IMG/VR virus record: IMGVR_UViG_3300002492_000003
Span: 1-21,342 of that record
DNA: 21,342 nt
Direction: 5' to 3' (one strand)
Source: a virus
Position numbers and translations under genes: made by a program
Notes under the pieces: generated by a model
Databases searched by the model: none
Told to the model about the DNA's origin: nothing
Seen by the model: only the letters and a program-made list of their open reading frames with translations
Shown here: one piece after another, positions 4,616 through 12,300 of the stretch
How positions within the stretch are numbered: position 1 is the first letter of the stretch
Layout of the letters: each line of letters opens with the position of its first letter

Positions 4616-4674
4616 GAGGTTTTGACGCCAATTTTCGTGTTTGTTTGAGAATTTTAATCTTTCGCCAGAAATCG

Positions 4675-4689
4675 GTGACAATTCGTCAC
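4675..4689. promoter_or_regulatory. Inverted repeat upstream of the late promoter
   Basis: GTGAC (4675-4679) and GTCAC (4685-4689) form a short inverted repeat with a 5-bp spacer, about 30 bp upstream of an extended -10 box. It could bind an activator of the late operon. The evidence is only its symmetry and location. Confidence 0.3.
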
Positions 4690-4718
4690 TGAGTGGTGCA
4701 ATTTCTGATACCCCCTGC

Positions 4719-4727
4719 TGGTATAAT
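4719..4727 (+). promoter_or_regulatory. Extended -10 promoter of the structural operon
   Basis: TGGTATAAT is a perfect extended -10 element (TG, one base, TATAAT). No good -35 is present at the normal distance (caattt at 4699-4704), which fits an extended -10 or activator-dependent promoter. It is the last promoter-like sequence before a long run of closely spaced + genes that continues to the window end. Confidence 0.6.
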
Positions 4728-4754
4728 AGAGTTGACCAAACTGGGAGGGAGTCT

Positions 4755-4949
4755 ATGGACGCAAAACCATTCTGGAAATCACGCACATTCTGGTTTGCCA
4801 TTCTCTTCGCATTAATCAATATCGCCGGTTTGTTCGGCTACGAGACGTACCAACCCGACCCGCAGACAGTCGAGATCGTGGGCATCGTTGTCTCGGTACT
4901 CGCAATCCTGCTGCGGTTCGTGACAGGACAGCCTATTTCTCTCCGCTGA
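4755..4949 (+). CDS. Small two-helix membrane protein, holin-like
   Basis: The product is 64 aa. The ATG at 4755 follows GGGAGGGAG (4743-4751) and lies about 28 bp after the extended -10 box; the open frame upstream to 4641 would precede the promoter. Two hydrophobic helices are visible, residues about 9-27 and 37-57, linked by a polar turn (YETYQPDPQ). The opening PFWKSRTFW is typical of small phage membrane proteins in lysis or tail regions. Size and topology fit a class II holin-like protein, next to an XhlA-like protein. No endolysin is visible in the window, so a lysis role is an inference. Confidence 0.65.
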   Translation: MDAKPFWKSRTFWFAILFALINIAGLFGYETYQPDPQTVEIVGIVVSVLAILLRFVTGQPISLR

Positions 4950-4958
4950 GGGCACGCC

Positions 4959-5237
4959 GTGACACGCAGCGAGGTGGCATCCATCCGAGAAGATTTAGCG
5001 CGCATCGAGGCACAAATCGCAGAGCTGCGTGCATTGGTTGAGAGTGAGGCACAACGCTGCCCATATCGTGAGACCATCGCACAGTCGCGTGAGAATCATC
5101 AGCAGCTATCACGATTACAGGTTGATCTGCACACACTGCGCCTTGAGATAGCACGAGCGGGCGCGACGGGCGGAGGGGTTGTTGCTGCGGTTGTTGCTGC
5201 GGCGATCGGTATCGGTAAATCGCTGGGGTGGTGGTAA
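4959..5237 (+). CDS. XhlA-like coiled-coil membrane protein
   Basis: The product is 92 aa from GTG 4959, 10 bp after the previous gene, with GAGG (4948-4951) upstream. Residues about 3-72 are a long amphipathic coiled coil (SIREDLARIEAQIAELRAL and similar heptads). A glycine- and alanine-rich C-terminal hydrophobic helix follows (GGGVVAAVVAAAIGIG, about 73-89). This is the layout of XhlA/haemolysin-type phage proteins, which act with a holin at the membrane. It could equally be a general membrane-anchored spacer protein. Confidence 0.65.
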   Translation: MTRSEVASIREDLARIEAQIAELRALVESEAQRCPYRETIAQSRENHQQLSRLQVDLHTLRLEIARAGATGGGVVAAVVAAAIGIGKSLGWW

Positions 5238-5293
5238 TCGAGAAGCGGTGATGATACGGAGATTGGGCACAGGCCACTGACGGTGCGTATAGA

Positions 5294-5815
5294 ATGACAA
5301 CCTGGAAGAATCGCATCATTGGCAGCGGGGAGGAGGACCCTAAGCAACTGCTGGCTAACCCCAGTAATTGGCGTATCCATCCGAAGGCGCAACAAGATGC
5401 GTTGTCGGGCGTGCTCGATGAGGTAGGCTGGGTAGATCAGATCATTGTCAATCAGCGCACCGGGCACGTAGTGGATGGCCACCTGCGCGTCTCGCTGGCA
5501 CTGCGCCGCAATGAGCCGACCGTGCCAGTGCTGTACGTCGAGCTGAGTGAGGAAGAGGAGAAACTCATCCTGGCGACGTTCGATCCCATCGCGGCAATGG
5601 CTACTGCCGACAAGGAACAACTCGATGCGCTGTTGCGGGATGTGCAGACGGGCAATGCGGCGGTACAGGAGATGCTGAACGAGCGGATGAGCCGTTTACA
5701 GGTATCCGATAAACTGGACGGGCTAGGAGAACCGAATGCTGATGGCGGTAAATACGTCGAGTGTCCTATGTGCGGTTACAGATGGCAATATGACAGTTCT
5801 GCGGGATTTCCTTGA
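5294..5815 (+). CDS. ParB-like (ParB/Srx N-terminal domain) phage protein
   Basis: The product is 173 aa. Residues about 15-90 match the ParB/sulfiredoxin-like fold: PKQLLANPSNWRIHP, then an acidic and hydrophobic stretch, then VVDGHLRVSLALRR with the characteristic D61-G62-H63-x-R65 nucleotide-binding motif. The usual strand VPVLYVELSEEE follows. The C-terminal end carries a half zinc-knuckle, C157-x-x-C160-G, close to the stop. In many phages this family lies directly upstream of the terminase genes or is fused to a DNA methylase; here it stands alone before TerS. It may bind CTP or DNA during packaging or modification. The exact role is not known. Confidence 0.8.
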   Translation: MTTWKNRIIGSGEEDPKQLLANPSNWRIHPKAQQDALSGVLDEVGWVDQIIVNQRTGHVVDGHLRVSLALRRNEPTVPVLYVELSEEEEKLILATFDPIAAMATADKEQLDALLRDVQTGNAAVQEMLNERMSRLQVSDKLDGLGEPNADGGKYVECPMCGYRWQYDSSAGFP

Positions 5816-5832
5816 AACCATGACGATTGAAA

Positions 5833-6348
5833 ATGAGTGAGAGTTTGCAGTCACCGCGCCGAATTAAATCTACTGAACGTCAGCGTCAGGCACTCGAGCT
5901 GCGCAAAGCGGGCGCCACATACGAGATGATTGCCGAGAAACTCGGTTTCCGCGGCCCATCTGGTGCATATGAGGCCATCAAGGCCGCCCTCGAAAAAACT
6001 CTTCGTCCTCCCGCCGATGAGCTGCGCCAGCTGGAGAGTGAGCGCCTCGACGCCCTTTTGTTGGCCGTCTACCCGCAAGCGCGGCAAGGCAACCTCGGCG
6101 CGGTGGACAGAGTGTTGCGCATCATGGAACGGCGCGCACGCCTGCTGGGATTGGACGCTCCGATCAGGACCGACATCACAACTGGTGGCCAACGGTTGGT
6201 GATCGAGTATGTCAACGATTGGCGTGATAAAACTCCCATACCCGCATCCTGGCCAGATAGCGGTCCGGCGACACTCACGCCGGATAACGGTGTTGAGCGC
6301 GGGCCGGCGCTGGCGCAAGACGACACTGGCAATGGCGATTATGGTTGA
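5833..6348 (+). CDS. Terminase small subunit
   Basis: The product is 171 aa from ATG 5833; a TTG two codons upstream (5827) is possible. Residues about 20-55 form a helix-turn-helix (KAGATYEMIAEKLGF, GAYEAIKAALEK) that would recognise the packaging site. A helical central part (ERLDALLLAVYPQAR, VDRVLRIMERRARLLGLD) fits the oligomerisation domain, and VIEYVNDWRD near the C-terminus is typical of this group. The gene overlaps the large terminase gene by 140 bp in another frame, so the last 45 or so residues share DNA with the TerL N-terminus. That overlap is unusually long. The protein is assigned by domain layout and position. Confidence 0.8.
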   Translation: MSESLQSPRRIKSTERQRQALELRKAGATYEMIAEKLGFRGPSGAYEAIKAALEKTLRPPADELRQLESERLDALLLAVYPQARQGNLGAVDRVLRIMERRARLLGLDAPIRTDITTGGQRLVIEYVNDWRDKTPIPASWPDSGPATLTPDNGVERGPALAQDDTGNGDYG

Positions 6349-7435
6349 GGCGGCGGTGCGCGGCGGTCAGTACATCTGGGGTGCGCCGACGTTTGACCAG
6401 GTGCGTGTGGCGTGGGATGAGACGCGACATGCGGTCGGCGCTCATGCAACGTTTTACCAGCAGCGTATGGAAGCGGTGTTCTGGACGGGTGGTGTGATCC
6501 GGTTTCGGTCGCTGGATGATCCCGACAACGCGCGCGGCCACACTGCTGACGGCGTCGTAATTGATGAGTGCGCCGACGTAAACGAGCGGGCGTGGTATGA
6601 GGTGTTGCGCCCGATGCTGATTGACACCGGCGGCTGGGCATGGCTGATTGGCACGCCGCGCGGGCACAATTGGTTTTATCGCGAGTTCGTGGCGGCCCAG
6701 GAACGGCCGGATAGTGCGGCATTCATGGCACCGACGTTAGGCGTTGCCATCCGCGACGGTGCGCTAGTGCGCGAGCCGCATCCGCTAGAGAACCCGCATG
6801 TGCCATTTGAGGAGATCGAGCGGCTGTGGCGCATGCTCCCAGAACGCACGTTCCGTCAGGAAATACTGGCCGAGTTTGTCGAGGACGGTGGTGGCGTCTT
6901 CCGGCGTGTGCGGGAGGCGGTGGGTGATGTCGAACCGTCCGGGCAGTATGTTTTTGGTGTGGATTGGGGGCGCAGTGAGGATTGGACGGTCATCACGGTG
7001 CTGGACGTGCAGAAGCGCGCGGTGGTGGCGATTGACCGGTTCAATCAGATTGATTACGCCTTGCAGACCAACCGCCTCAAGGCACTGGCTGAACGATATC
7101 GCCCCGACGTCATCATTGCCGAGGCCAATGCGATGGGGCAGCCCATCATCGAGCAATTGCAGCGCGATGGACTGCCGGTGCGGGCGTTCATGACGACCAG
7201 TGCTTCGAAGGCGCAGATCATCGAATCGCTGGCGCTGGCGTTCGAGCGTGGGATGATCACCATCCCGAATGATCCTGTGCTGATCGAGGAATTGACGGCC
7301 TATGAAATGTCGCGGCTGCCGTCTGGTATGGTGCGCTACGCTGCGCCCAGCGGCATACACGACGACTGTGTGATGAGCCTGGCGCTGGCGTGGTCGGCAT
7401 GCGTGGAGCGAGACATAATCTTTGCGTTTGTGTGA
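6209..7435 (+). CDS. terL: Terminase large subunit (ATPase and nuclease)
   Basis: The product is 408 aa. It powers DNA packaging into the procapsid and cuts the concatemer. ATPase: PHPGQ at 12-16 (adenine-binding region), Walker A S-A-G-R-R-W-R-K-T-T at 30-39, Walker B VVIDE at 116-120, coupling motif IGTPRG at 147-152. Nuclease (RNase H-like): D252 in GVDWG, E305 in IIAEAN and D385/D386 in IHDD. Walker A is odd because the glycine that normally precedes the lysine (GRRWGKT in close relatives) is arginine 36. The start lies 140 bp inside TerS because PHPGQ and Walker A require it. The stop is 8 bp before the protease gene, with GAGGTG between. Confidence 0.93.
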   Translation: MSTIGVIKLPYPHPGQIAVRRHSRRITVLSAGRRWRKTTLAMAIMVEAAVRGGQYIWGAPTFDQVRVAWDETRHAVGAHATFYQQRMEAVFWTGGVIRFRSLDDPDNARGHTADGVVIDECADVNERAWYEVLRPMLIDTGGWAWLIGTPRGHNWFYREFVAAQERPDSAAFMAPTLGVAIRDGALVREPHPLENPHVPFEEIERLWRMLPERTFRQEILAEFVEDGGGVFRRVREAVGDVEPSGQYVFGVDWGRSEDWTVITVLDVQKRAVVAIDRFNQIDYALQTNRLKALAERYRPDVIIAEANAMGQPIIEQLQRDGLPVRAFMTTSASKAQIIESLALAFERGMITIPNDPVLIEELTAYEMSRLPSGMVRYAAPSGIHDDCVMSLALAWSACVERDIIFAFV

Positions 7436-7443
7436 GGTGAAAT

Positions 7444-8262
7444 ATGCCAGTAGACGTGACTGATAAGTACATCCGTATTCGGCAACGAGACCCGGATGAT
7501 TTCGAGGAGGGATCATTTCGCACCATTACGCTCAGTGACGAGGATGGTATCCGTGCAGTGATTGGACGTCTCAAAGGTCAGGATAGCACGACCGTGCAAT
7601 CATACCTGTTCGATAAGGAGAAGTGGACAGTCGAGGAAGCCGAAAGATGGGTGAAGGAGCATAGAGAGCGCAAGGGCATGGCGGTCAAAATGCTGACCGA
7701 GGATGACACCGGCGCGGTGATAGGTGGCTATCTGCTGCTCTGGGGCAACCCGGCAATGAAAGACCTGCAAGGTGACTATTTCACGCCGGAGACAGAGCTG
7801 ATGCTGGATCACTATAAATCGGCGCCGTTGCTATTTCACCACGGGCTGGATGATAGCATCGGGCTGAGCGTCATCGGCAAACGGCTGGATGCGAAATCCG
7901 ACGACGTCGGCGTGTTCGTACAGAGTTGGATTGACAAAAGTAATCGCTACTGGGCGATGGTCGAGCCGTTGCTGAAAGCGGAACGGCTATTCTACTCGCC
8001 TGGGAGTGCGTCGCATCTGGTGAAACGAGCGCCAGACGGCAAGTTGTTGTCATTCCCAGTGGTCGAGGACACATTGACGCCAGTGCCGGCGCAATATCGG
8101 TTGCGACCGGTTGAGCAAATCAAAGCGGCGTACAAGGCAGCGCACCTGGAATTGCCAGACCTGGCTGATACTGCCGACGCGGGGGCGTCGGGTGTGAAGG
8201 CAGCGAAGGCGCGGGTGGCTCTGGAGGAGCTATTAATCCAACTTGCGGAGGAGACAGAATGA
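7444..8262 (+). CDS. HK97-family prohead protease
   Basis: The product is 272 aa. It matures the procapsid by cleaving the scaffold-like N-terminus of the capsid protein. The first 80 residues (KYIRIRQRDPDDFEEGSFRTI, AVIGRLKGQDSTTVQSYLFDKEKWT) match the N-terminal extension seen in many phage proteases of this type. The protease domain has candidate catalytic H132/H133 (LFHHG) and serine S185 or S188 (YSPGSAS), followed by SFPVVEDTLTPVPA. The C-terminal part, after about residue 215, is alanine- and charge-rich and probably scaffold-like. The gene overlaps the capsid gene start by 4 bp (ATGA), which couples their translation. Confidence 0.88.
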   Translation: MPVDVTDKYIRIRQRDPDDFEEGSFRTITLSDEDGIRAVIGRLKGQDSTTVQSYLFDKEKWTVEEAERWVKEHRERKGMAVKMLTEDDTGAVIGGYLLLWGNPAMKDLQGDYFTPETELMLDHYKSAPLLFHHGLDDSIGLSVIGKRLDAKSDDVGVFVQSWIDKSNRYWAMVEPLLKAERLFYSPGSASHLVKRAPDGKLLSFPVVEDTLTPVPAQYRLRPVEQIKAAYKAAHLELPDLADTADAGASGVKAAKARVALEELLIQLAEETE

Positions 8263-9602
8263 ACACTCAGGAATTGATGGCGGCTGCGAAAGTCAAGGCC
8301 GCCGAGGCGCGGGCAATCCTGGAAAGTGATGCACCAGATGTCGAGAGGGCCAACGCGCTGTTGGCGGAGGCGAAGGCCTATCGCGAGCGGGCGGAGGCCA
8401 TCAAGGCTGCTGATGGCGTGTTGGCGGCGGTTTCCGAGCCGGAGCGGCCAGACCTCCCGACTGGTGACACACAGCAGGCCAATGTGAAGGCGATTGAAGC
8501 CGCGCATGTGTTGCGGTTCGGGGCAATTGATGAGCCGACAGACAAGGTGATGCGTGAAATCTACGGTGGCGACTACCGTCAGGTGGCGTTTGAGCAGATC
8601 AAGGCATTCACGCGTTACTTGCGATCGGGCATTGCCGACCGGGCGCTGACGCGGCAGGTGTGGGACATCGCGGATGTCAAAGCGATGCTCAAGGATGGAA
8701 TGACCGTCAGTGAAATCAAGGCGACGATGGTCGAGGGGCAGGACACGCTGGGCGGCTACGCCGTGCCACCACAGATAGCGAACGAGATACTCGGTCGGCT
8801 GCCGGGTTTGACCGTCGTGCGTGGCGGCGGGGCGCTGGTCATTCAGACTGCTAGTAATGCCATCCAGTGGCTCAAGTTGACAGGTGGCAACGATCAATAC
8901 CGCACAGGCATGCGCGGCCAGTGGGATAGCGAAGTGGCTGCGCCGGCGGAGAAGAATTTCACCTGGGGGTTGGAGACCATCAATGTCAACACCTACACCT
9001 ATAAGGTGGCAATGTCGCAGAGCCTCATCGAGGATGCGCAGAACATCGTGCCCATCTTCAACTCGCTGGTGACCGACACACTGGCGATTGACGAGGATGA
9101 GGCCTTCCTGGTAGGCGACGGTGTGGGCAAGCCGCGCGGTATCCTGCCTGGAGGGGCGAATGCACACGGGCTGACTGAGGTTATCAGTGGTCACGCCTCA
9201 CAATTGACTGTGGAGGGTGTCAAAAAACTGAGGCGTGGCATTGCGAGCCAGTACCGGCGCAACGCTTGCTGGATCGGCAACAGTGACACAGCTAGTGTCA
9301 TCGAGCTATTCCAGGACAGGCAAGAGCGGTTCTATTTCGAGTACCTGGAAGTTGGGGAAGCGTTCATGCGGCAACCCTGGCGCGAGAGCGAGAGCATGCC
9401 GGACATTGCCGCCAACGCCTATCCGCTGATCTACGGCGACCTGTCCGGGTACCGCATCGTGGAGCGGCTGGGGCTGTCGGTCGTGCGCTTCCAGGACAGC
9501 AACACCGGCATCAACAAAGTGGAGTTTCATGTCCGGAGGCGCATCGGTGGCAACCTGCTTGAGCCGTGGAAGTTCGCTGTTCAGAAGGTGGCGGCCAGCT
9601 GA
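8259..9602 (+). CDS. Major capsid protein, HK97 fold
   Basis: The product is 447 aa. Residues 1-55 are a helical, alanine- and glutamate-rich delta domain (KVKAAEARAILESD, LAEAKAYRERAEAIKAA), which is cut off during maturation. The HK97 core follows: DTLGGYAVPPQIANEIL (about 162-178, the typical GG-x-x-VP start), an N-arm/E-loop region, and GLETINVNTYTYKVAMSQSLIED, AFLVGDGVGKPRGIL (about 285-299, the common capsid G-DG-xGxPxGIL motif), and YGDLSGYRIVERLGLSVVR near the end. Gene order protease then capsid confirms it. Confidence 0.92.
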   Translation: MNTQELMAAAKVKAAEARAILESDAPDVERANALLAEAKAYRERAEAIKAADGVLAAVSEPERPDLPTGDTQQANVKAIEAAHVLRFGAIDEPTDKVMREIYGGDYRQVAFEQIKAFTRYLRSGIADRALTRQVWDIADVKAMLKDGMTVSEIKATMVEGQDTLGGYAVPPQIANEILGRLPGLTVVRGGGALVIQTASNAIQWLKLTGGNDQYRTGMRGQWDSEVAAPAEKNFTWGLETINVNTYTYKVAMSQSLIEDAQNIVPIFNSLVTDTLAIDEDEAFLVGDGVGKPRGILPGGANAHGLTEVISGHASQLTVEGVKKLRRGIASQYRRNACWIGNSDTASVIELFQDRQERFYFEYLEVGEAFMRQPWRESESMPDIAANAYPLIYGDLSGYRIVERLGLSVVRFQDSNTGINKVEFHVRRRIGGNLLEPWKFAVQKVAAS

Positions 9603-9623
9603 GGCCGGGGAGGATAACAGATA

Positions 9624-10091
9624 ATGAGCGGTGAGATTTTTGCCAACAAGTATAAGATCGTGCCGGGCAAGGCGGCGCCGGAGTCACAGATCACGGCCGG
9701 CAATTACCCGGCGTCGGGGTCGTATGTGGATGTATCTGGCTGCGAGCGGTTTCACGTGCTGATCCATCTCGGCACGGTGCACGATAGCGACGCGCCGACG
9801 TTCGAGGTCAAGCAGGCATCGGCTGCTAATGGCACGCTCAAGGCGATCAGCGAGGCCCATTGCAAATGGACAGGCACGGGTGCGTCGGACAATAACCTCG
9901 TGCTGATCACCATCGAGACCGACAAGCTGGACATCAACAACGGCTACAAGTACGTCACGGTGGTTGCAGGTGGTACGCTCACCAATGGCACGTATGCCGA
10001 CATACTGTATCTGCTGCCGTTGACCAGCGAGCCGGTGACACAGCTGGCGACCATCTGCCCCGCGGCCAATCAGCTAGCGTTTGTGGGCTAA
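9624..10091 (+). CDS. Putative capsid decoration or head protein
   Basis: The product is 155 aa. GGGGAGGA (9606-9613) lies upstream. The sequence is beta-rich (SYVDVSGCERFHVLIHLG, NLVLITIETDKLDIN, KYVTVVAGGT, ADILYLLPL), with no membrane helix. It lies directly after the capsid gene, the usual place for head-decoration or accessory capsid proteins, and a strand-rich small protein fits that role. A hairpin with a GAAA tetraloop follows the stop. I do not recognise a named family; the role is inferred from position and composition. Confidence 0.55.
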   Translation: MSGEIFANKYKIVPGKAAPESQITAGNYPASGSYVDVSGCERFHVLIHLGTVHDSDAPTFEVKQASAANGTLKAISEAHCKWTGTGASDNNLVLITIETDKLDINNGYKYVTVVAGGTLTNGTYADILYLLPLTSEPVTQLATICPAANQLAFVG

Positions 10092-10103
10092 CACATTGAC
10101 GAG

Positions 10104-10129
10104 GGAGGGGCGGGGAAACTCGCCCCTCC
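10104..10129 (+). other. GAAA-tetraloop hairpin between head genes
   Basis: GGAGGGGCGGG (10104-10114) and CTCGCCCCTCC (10119-10129) form an 11-bp stem (one G-T wobble) closed by a GAAA tetraloop. No T-tract follows. It overlaps the region just before the ribosome site AGGAGGAG of the next gene. Likely roles are partial termination, mRNA stabilisation or tuning of capsid-level expression. Confidence 0.7.
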
Positions 10130-10144
10130 AGGAGGAGAACGACG

Positions 10145-10579
10145 ATGAGCAAGCGAGGTCTAATTGGGATTGCCATAGGCATAGTGCTGGTAATGCTGCT
10201 CTTCGCATTGCCGATATGGGCGCAACACCAGACCAAAATCTACTTTGATCAAGGCGGCGAACGGATGGTGATCCAGGCTGGCGGCGCAGTGGTAGTGACG
10301 CCCGGCGCAACGATGAACATGCTGTACTACCCGGCCGCCGGTCAGGCCGAGGTGTGCGGATCAACCGTCATCACCGGTACAGGTACATTGCCGCACGGGC
10401 TGGCGACGCCGGTGTACGTGAATGTGAGCCTGGGCGCTGATTTTCATGAAGATCACGCCTTCGTGACATTCACTAACATATCGGGAACGGTGACCGCGAA
10501 GGTATGGAAGTACAATGCGACGCCTGCGCCCGCAACTACGGGAGTGCCGATCAATTGGTGCATCAAGGGCATTCCATAA
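10145..10579 (+). CDS. Exported or membrane-anchored protein of unknown function
   Basis: The product is 144 aa, with AGGAGGAG directly upstream of the ATG. Residues 3-26 are K-R followed by a long hydrophobic helix (GLIGIAIGIVLVMLLFALP) ending in A-Q, a good signal peptide or N-terminal anchor. The mature part is strand-rich (KIYFDQGGERMVIQ, GAVVVTPGATMNMLYY, AFVTFTN, VTAKVWKYNAT), with two cysteines (in VCGST and WCIKG). A secreted-looking protein inside a virion structural operon is unusual. It could be a surface or decoration protein with a hydrophobic N-terminus, or a lysogeny-related exported protein. Confidence 0.6.
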   Translation: MSKRGLIGIAIGIVLVMLLFALPIWAQHQTKIYFDQGGERMVIQAGGAVVVTPGATMNMLYYPAAGQAEVCGSTVITGTGTLPHGLATPVYVNVSLGADFHEDHAFVTFTNISGTVTAKVWKYNATPAPATTGVPINWCIKGIP

Positions 10580-10597
10580 GAAGGCTGACATGCTGAG

Positions 10598-10831
10598 ATG
10601 AAAATCGAAATCCTGGTGACTGCTCCCTACACCAACTTTGAGAGTGACCCGCCGGGTCGTGCGGTTATGCTGCAGGCAGGTGCTGTGGTTGACTACCCTG
10701 ACTGGTACGCGCGCGGGCTGTGTGACGCTGGTTTAGCCAAGCCGGTAGAGGACCTCCCACCGGTGGCGTCTTCACCGCCTCTGGTTGAGGTTAAAGCCAG
10801 CGAATATCATAGGCGAGGTCGGCGGACGTGA
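10598..10831 (+). CDS. Small phage protein of unknown function in the connector region
   Basis: The product is 77 aa. The central segment (GRAVMLQAGAVVDYPDWYARGLCDAGLAKP) is similar to short conserved phage proteins found between capsid and connector genes. The C-terminus is proline-rich and then basic (YHRRGRRT). No catalytic motifs are visible. The stop overlaps the GTG start of the next gene (GTGA), so they are translationally coupled. Confidence 0.6.
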   Translation: MKIEILVTAPYTNFESDPPGRAVMLQAGAVVDYPDWYARGLCDAGLAKPVEDLPPVASSPPLVEVKASEYHRRGRRT

Positions 10832-11670
10832 ATGAGTATTGCATGCTCCATGATCTGAAGGCTTATCTCAGGATCACGGAGACCGACAGCGACACGCTGC
10901 TCAGCCTGTTCGCCGAGCAAGCCAGTCGCATGCTGGACGCGGCCTGCCGACGGCGGTTCTATCCGCTCATCGCAACGCGCTACTACGACCATCCGCGTGA
11001 TGCCAGTGTGCTGGTTCTGGACGACGACCTATTGGAGGTCATCACATTCACGATCAATAATGGCATGGTTACAGTGGCAGCCAGCGACTACTATCTCACC
11101 TGCGGCGGACAGCACAACCTACTGCCGGCTGATCGCATCGAGATGCGGATTGACGGCCAGCATGCGGCATTACAATACAGCACGACGCCCCAGCGTGCGC
11201 ATGCCGTTACTGGTATCTGGGGATACCACGAAGCGTGGGCCAATGCCTGGGACTCTGTTGATGCTCTAATGACCGCAGTGGACAACAGCACGACGACGCT
11301 GCCGGTCAATGACGCCGATGGGCCAGACTTGGACGGTCTGACGCCGCGCTTCAAGGTTGGGCATCTGATCCGGGTGGACAGCGAGTTCATGTACGTCAGC
11401 GCCGTCACGGCTGGCACGATCAATACACTGACTGTGCGGCGTGGAGTCAACGGCAGCACGGCTGCGGCGCACGATGCAGGGGCGGCAATTGCGGTATACC
11501 GACCAATGAGCGACATCGTCTCGGCGGCCAAACGGCTAGCGGCTTGGCTGTACGGCCAGCGCGACCAACCCTACGCTGAGCGCGTCCAGGCGGCGCAGCA
11601 GGGGATCATCAGCATCCCTGAGGCCATGCCACCAGACGTGCGATTGGTAATTGCGAGATATGCACGGTGA
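10828..11670 (+). CDS. Head-tail connector protein (gp6/adaptor-like)
   Basis: The product is 280 aa from GTG 10828, which overlaps the preceding stop. The first 50 residues (CMLHDLKAYLRITETDSDTLLSLFAEQASRMLDAACRR) have the helical, acidic pattern of HK97 gp6-like adaptor proteins that form a ring under the portal. A strand-rich middle (about 60-200) includes a VDSEFMYVSAVTAG segment and a repeated VNGST/AAAHDAG pattern, which looks like an inserted beta domain. The C-terminus (DIVSAAKRLAAWLYGQRDQPYAERV, about 228-252) returns to helices. That makes it longer than the usual 100-residue connector, suggesting a fusion with a beta domain. Confidence 0.65.
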   Translation: MNEYCMLHDLKAYLRITETDSDTLLSLFAEQASRMLDAACRRRFYPLIATRYYDHPRDASVLVLDDDLLEVITFTINNGMVTVAASDYYLTCGGQHNLLPADRIEMRIDGQHAALQYSTTPQRAHAVTGIWGYHEAWANAWDSVDALMTAVDNSTTTLPVNDADGPDLDGLTPRFKVGHLIRVDSEFMYVSAVTAGTINTLTVRRGVNGSTAAAHDAGAAIAVYRPMSDIVSAAKRLAAWLYGQRDQPYAERVQAAQQGIISIPEAMPPDVRLVIARYAR

Positions 11671-12107
11671 GCGTGGCAACCGTCACTGATGCGCTGGCAG
11701 CGCTGGAGAAGACGATCACGGGTGTCAAGGCGGCGTACAGCCTGGACGAGACACCCAACGCACTCACCACGCTGCCGGCCTTCGTCAACTGGCCGGGCGC
11801 AGCGACGTATGAGACGTGCTCCGGTCTGGGCATTGAGATACGCACGTACCGGTGCATTCTCTATGTCACGCCGGTGCAGTCGCCAGTGGAGATGCGCTAT
11901 AAGGGTAAATTGGCCGAGCCGTTGTTGGAGGCCGCTCGGAATGCCTTCCTGGGCGCGCCCGGCCTAGCAGGCACAATCGGTGTGTTGGCCATGCGGTTTA
12001 CAGGCGACAGTGGACTGGTCGCCATCGAGGACTATGGCGGCGTCTACATTGGCGCCGAATTCACAGTGCAGGTGCAGGAGGAGATCAATGTCACATATAC
12101 GGACTAA
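11667..12107 (+). CDS. Putative tail completion or terminator protein
   Basis: The product is 146 aa from GTG 11667, overlapping the preceding stop. An N-terminal helix (TVTDALAALEKTITGVKAAYSL), central strands (LGIEIRTYRCILYVTPV) and a C-terminal strand region (DYGGVYIGAEFTVQVQEEINV) resemble the alpha/beta fold of phage tail terminator or minor tail proteins. Position between the connector and major tail protein supports this. The family is not recognised with certainty. The gene overlaps the next small gene by 20 bp. Confidence 0.55.
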   Translation: MSVATVTDALAALEKTITGVKAAYSLDETPNALTTLPAFVNWPGAATYETCSGLGIEIRTYRCILYVTPVQSPVEMRYKGKLAEPLLEAARNAFLGAPGLAGTIGVLAMRFTGDSGLVAIEDYGGVYIGAEFTVQVQEEINVTYTD

Positions 12108-12300
12108 CACAGTCCAATGCCCGCGATGCGGGCGGCAGGTTGAGTTAAAGCCACATCCCACAAAGGCCAATCGCATCATTGCTGAGTGCGAATGCAATCG
12201 CGGCCCATTGGGTGAGTATCTCGGCCCAGTGTTTGAAACGAATGCAGAGGGCGCGCCGATAGCGCGCGAGGAGGTAATCAATGACAGCTCCATCAGTTAA
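12088..12300 (+). CDS. Small zinc-ribbon protein
   Basis: The product is 70 aa from ATG 12088, with AGGAGGAG (12076-12083) upstream. This start is preferred to the longer open frame that begins inside the previous gene. Residues 11-14 (C-P-R-C-G) and 33-35 (C-E-C) form a four-cysteine zinc-ribbon pattern. The gene overlaps both neighbours by about 20 bp, so it lies within a tightly coupled tail gene string. Its role is unknown. Confidence 0.7.
   Translation: MSHIRTNTVQCPRCGRQVELKPHPTKANRIIAECECNRGPLGEYLGPVFETNAEGAPIAREEVINDSSIS

Noticed and set aside
4312-4692. Plus-strand open frame antisense to the cargo gene
   Set aside because: It has no ribosome site, and the opposite strand has a full promoter, ribosome site and terminator.
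7992-9194. 400-aa minus-strand open frame opposite protease and capsid
   Set aside because: It lies opposite two well-supported structural genes, has no ribosome site and its composition is that of a reverse-frame shadow.
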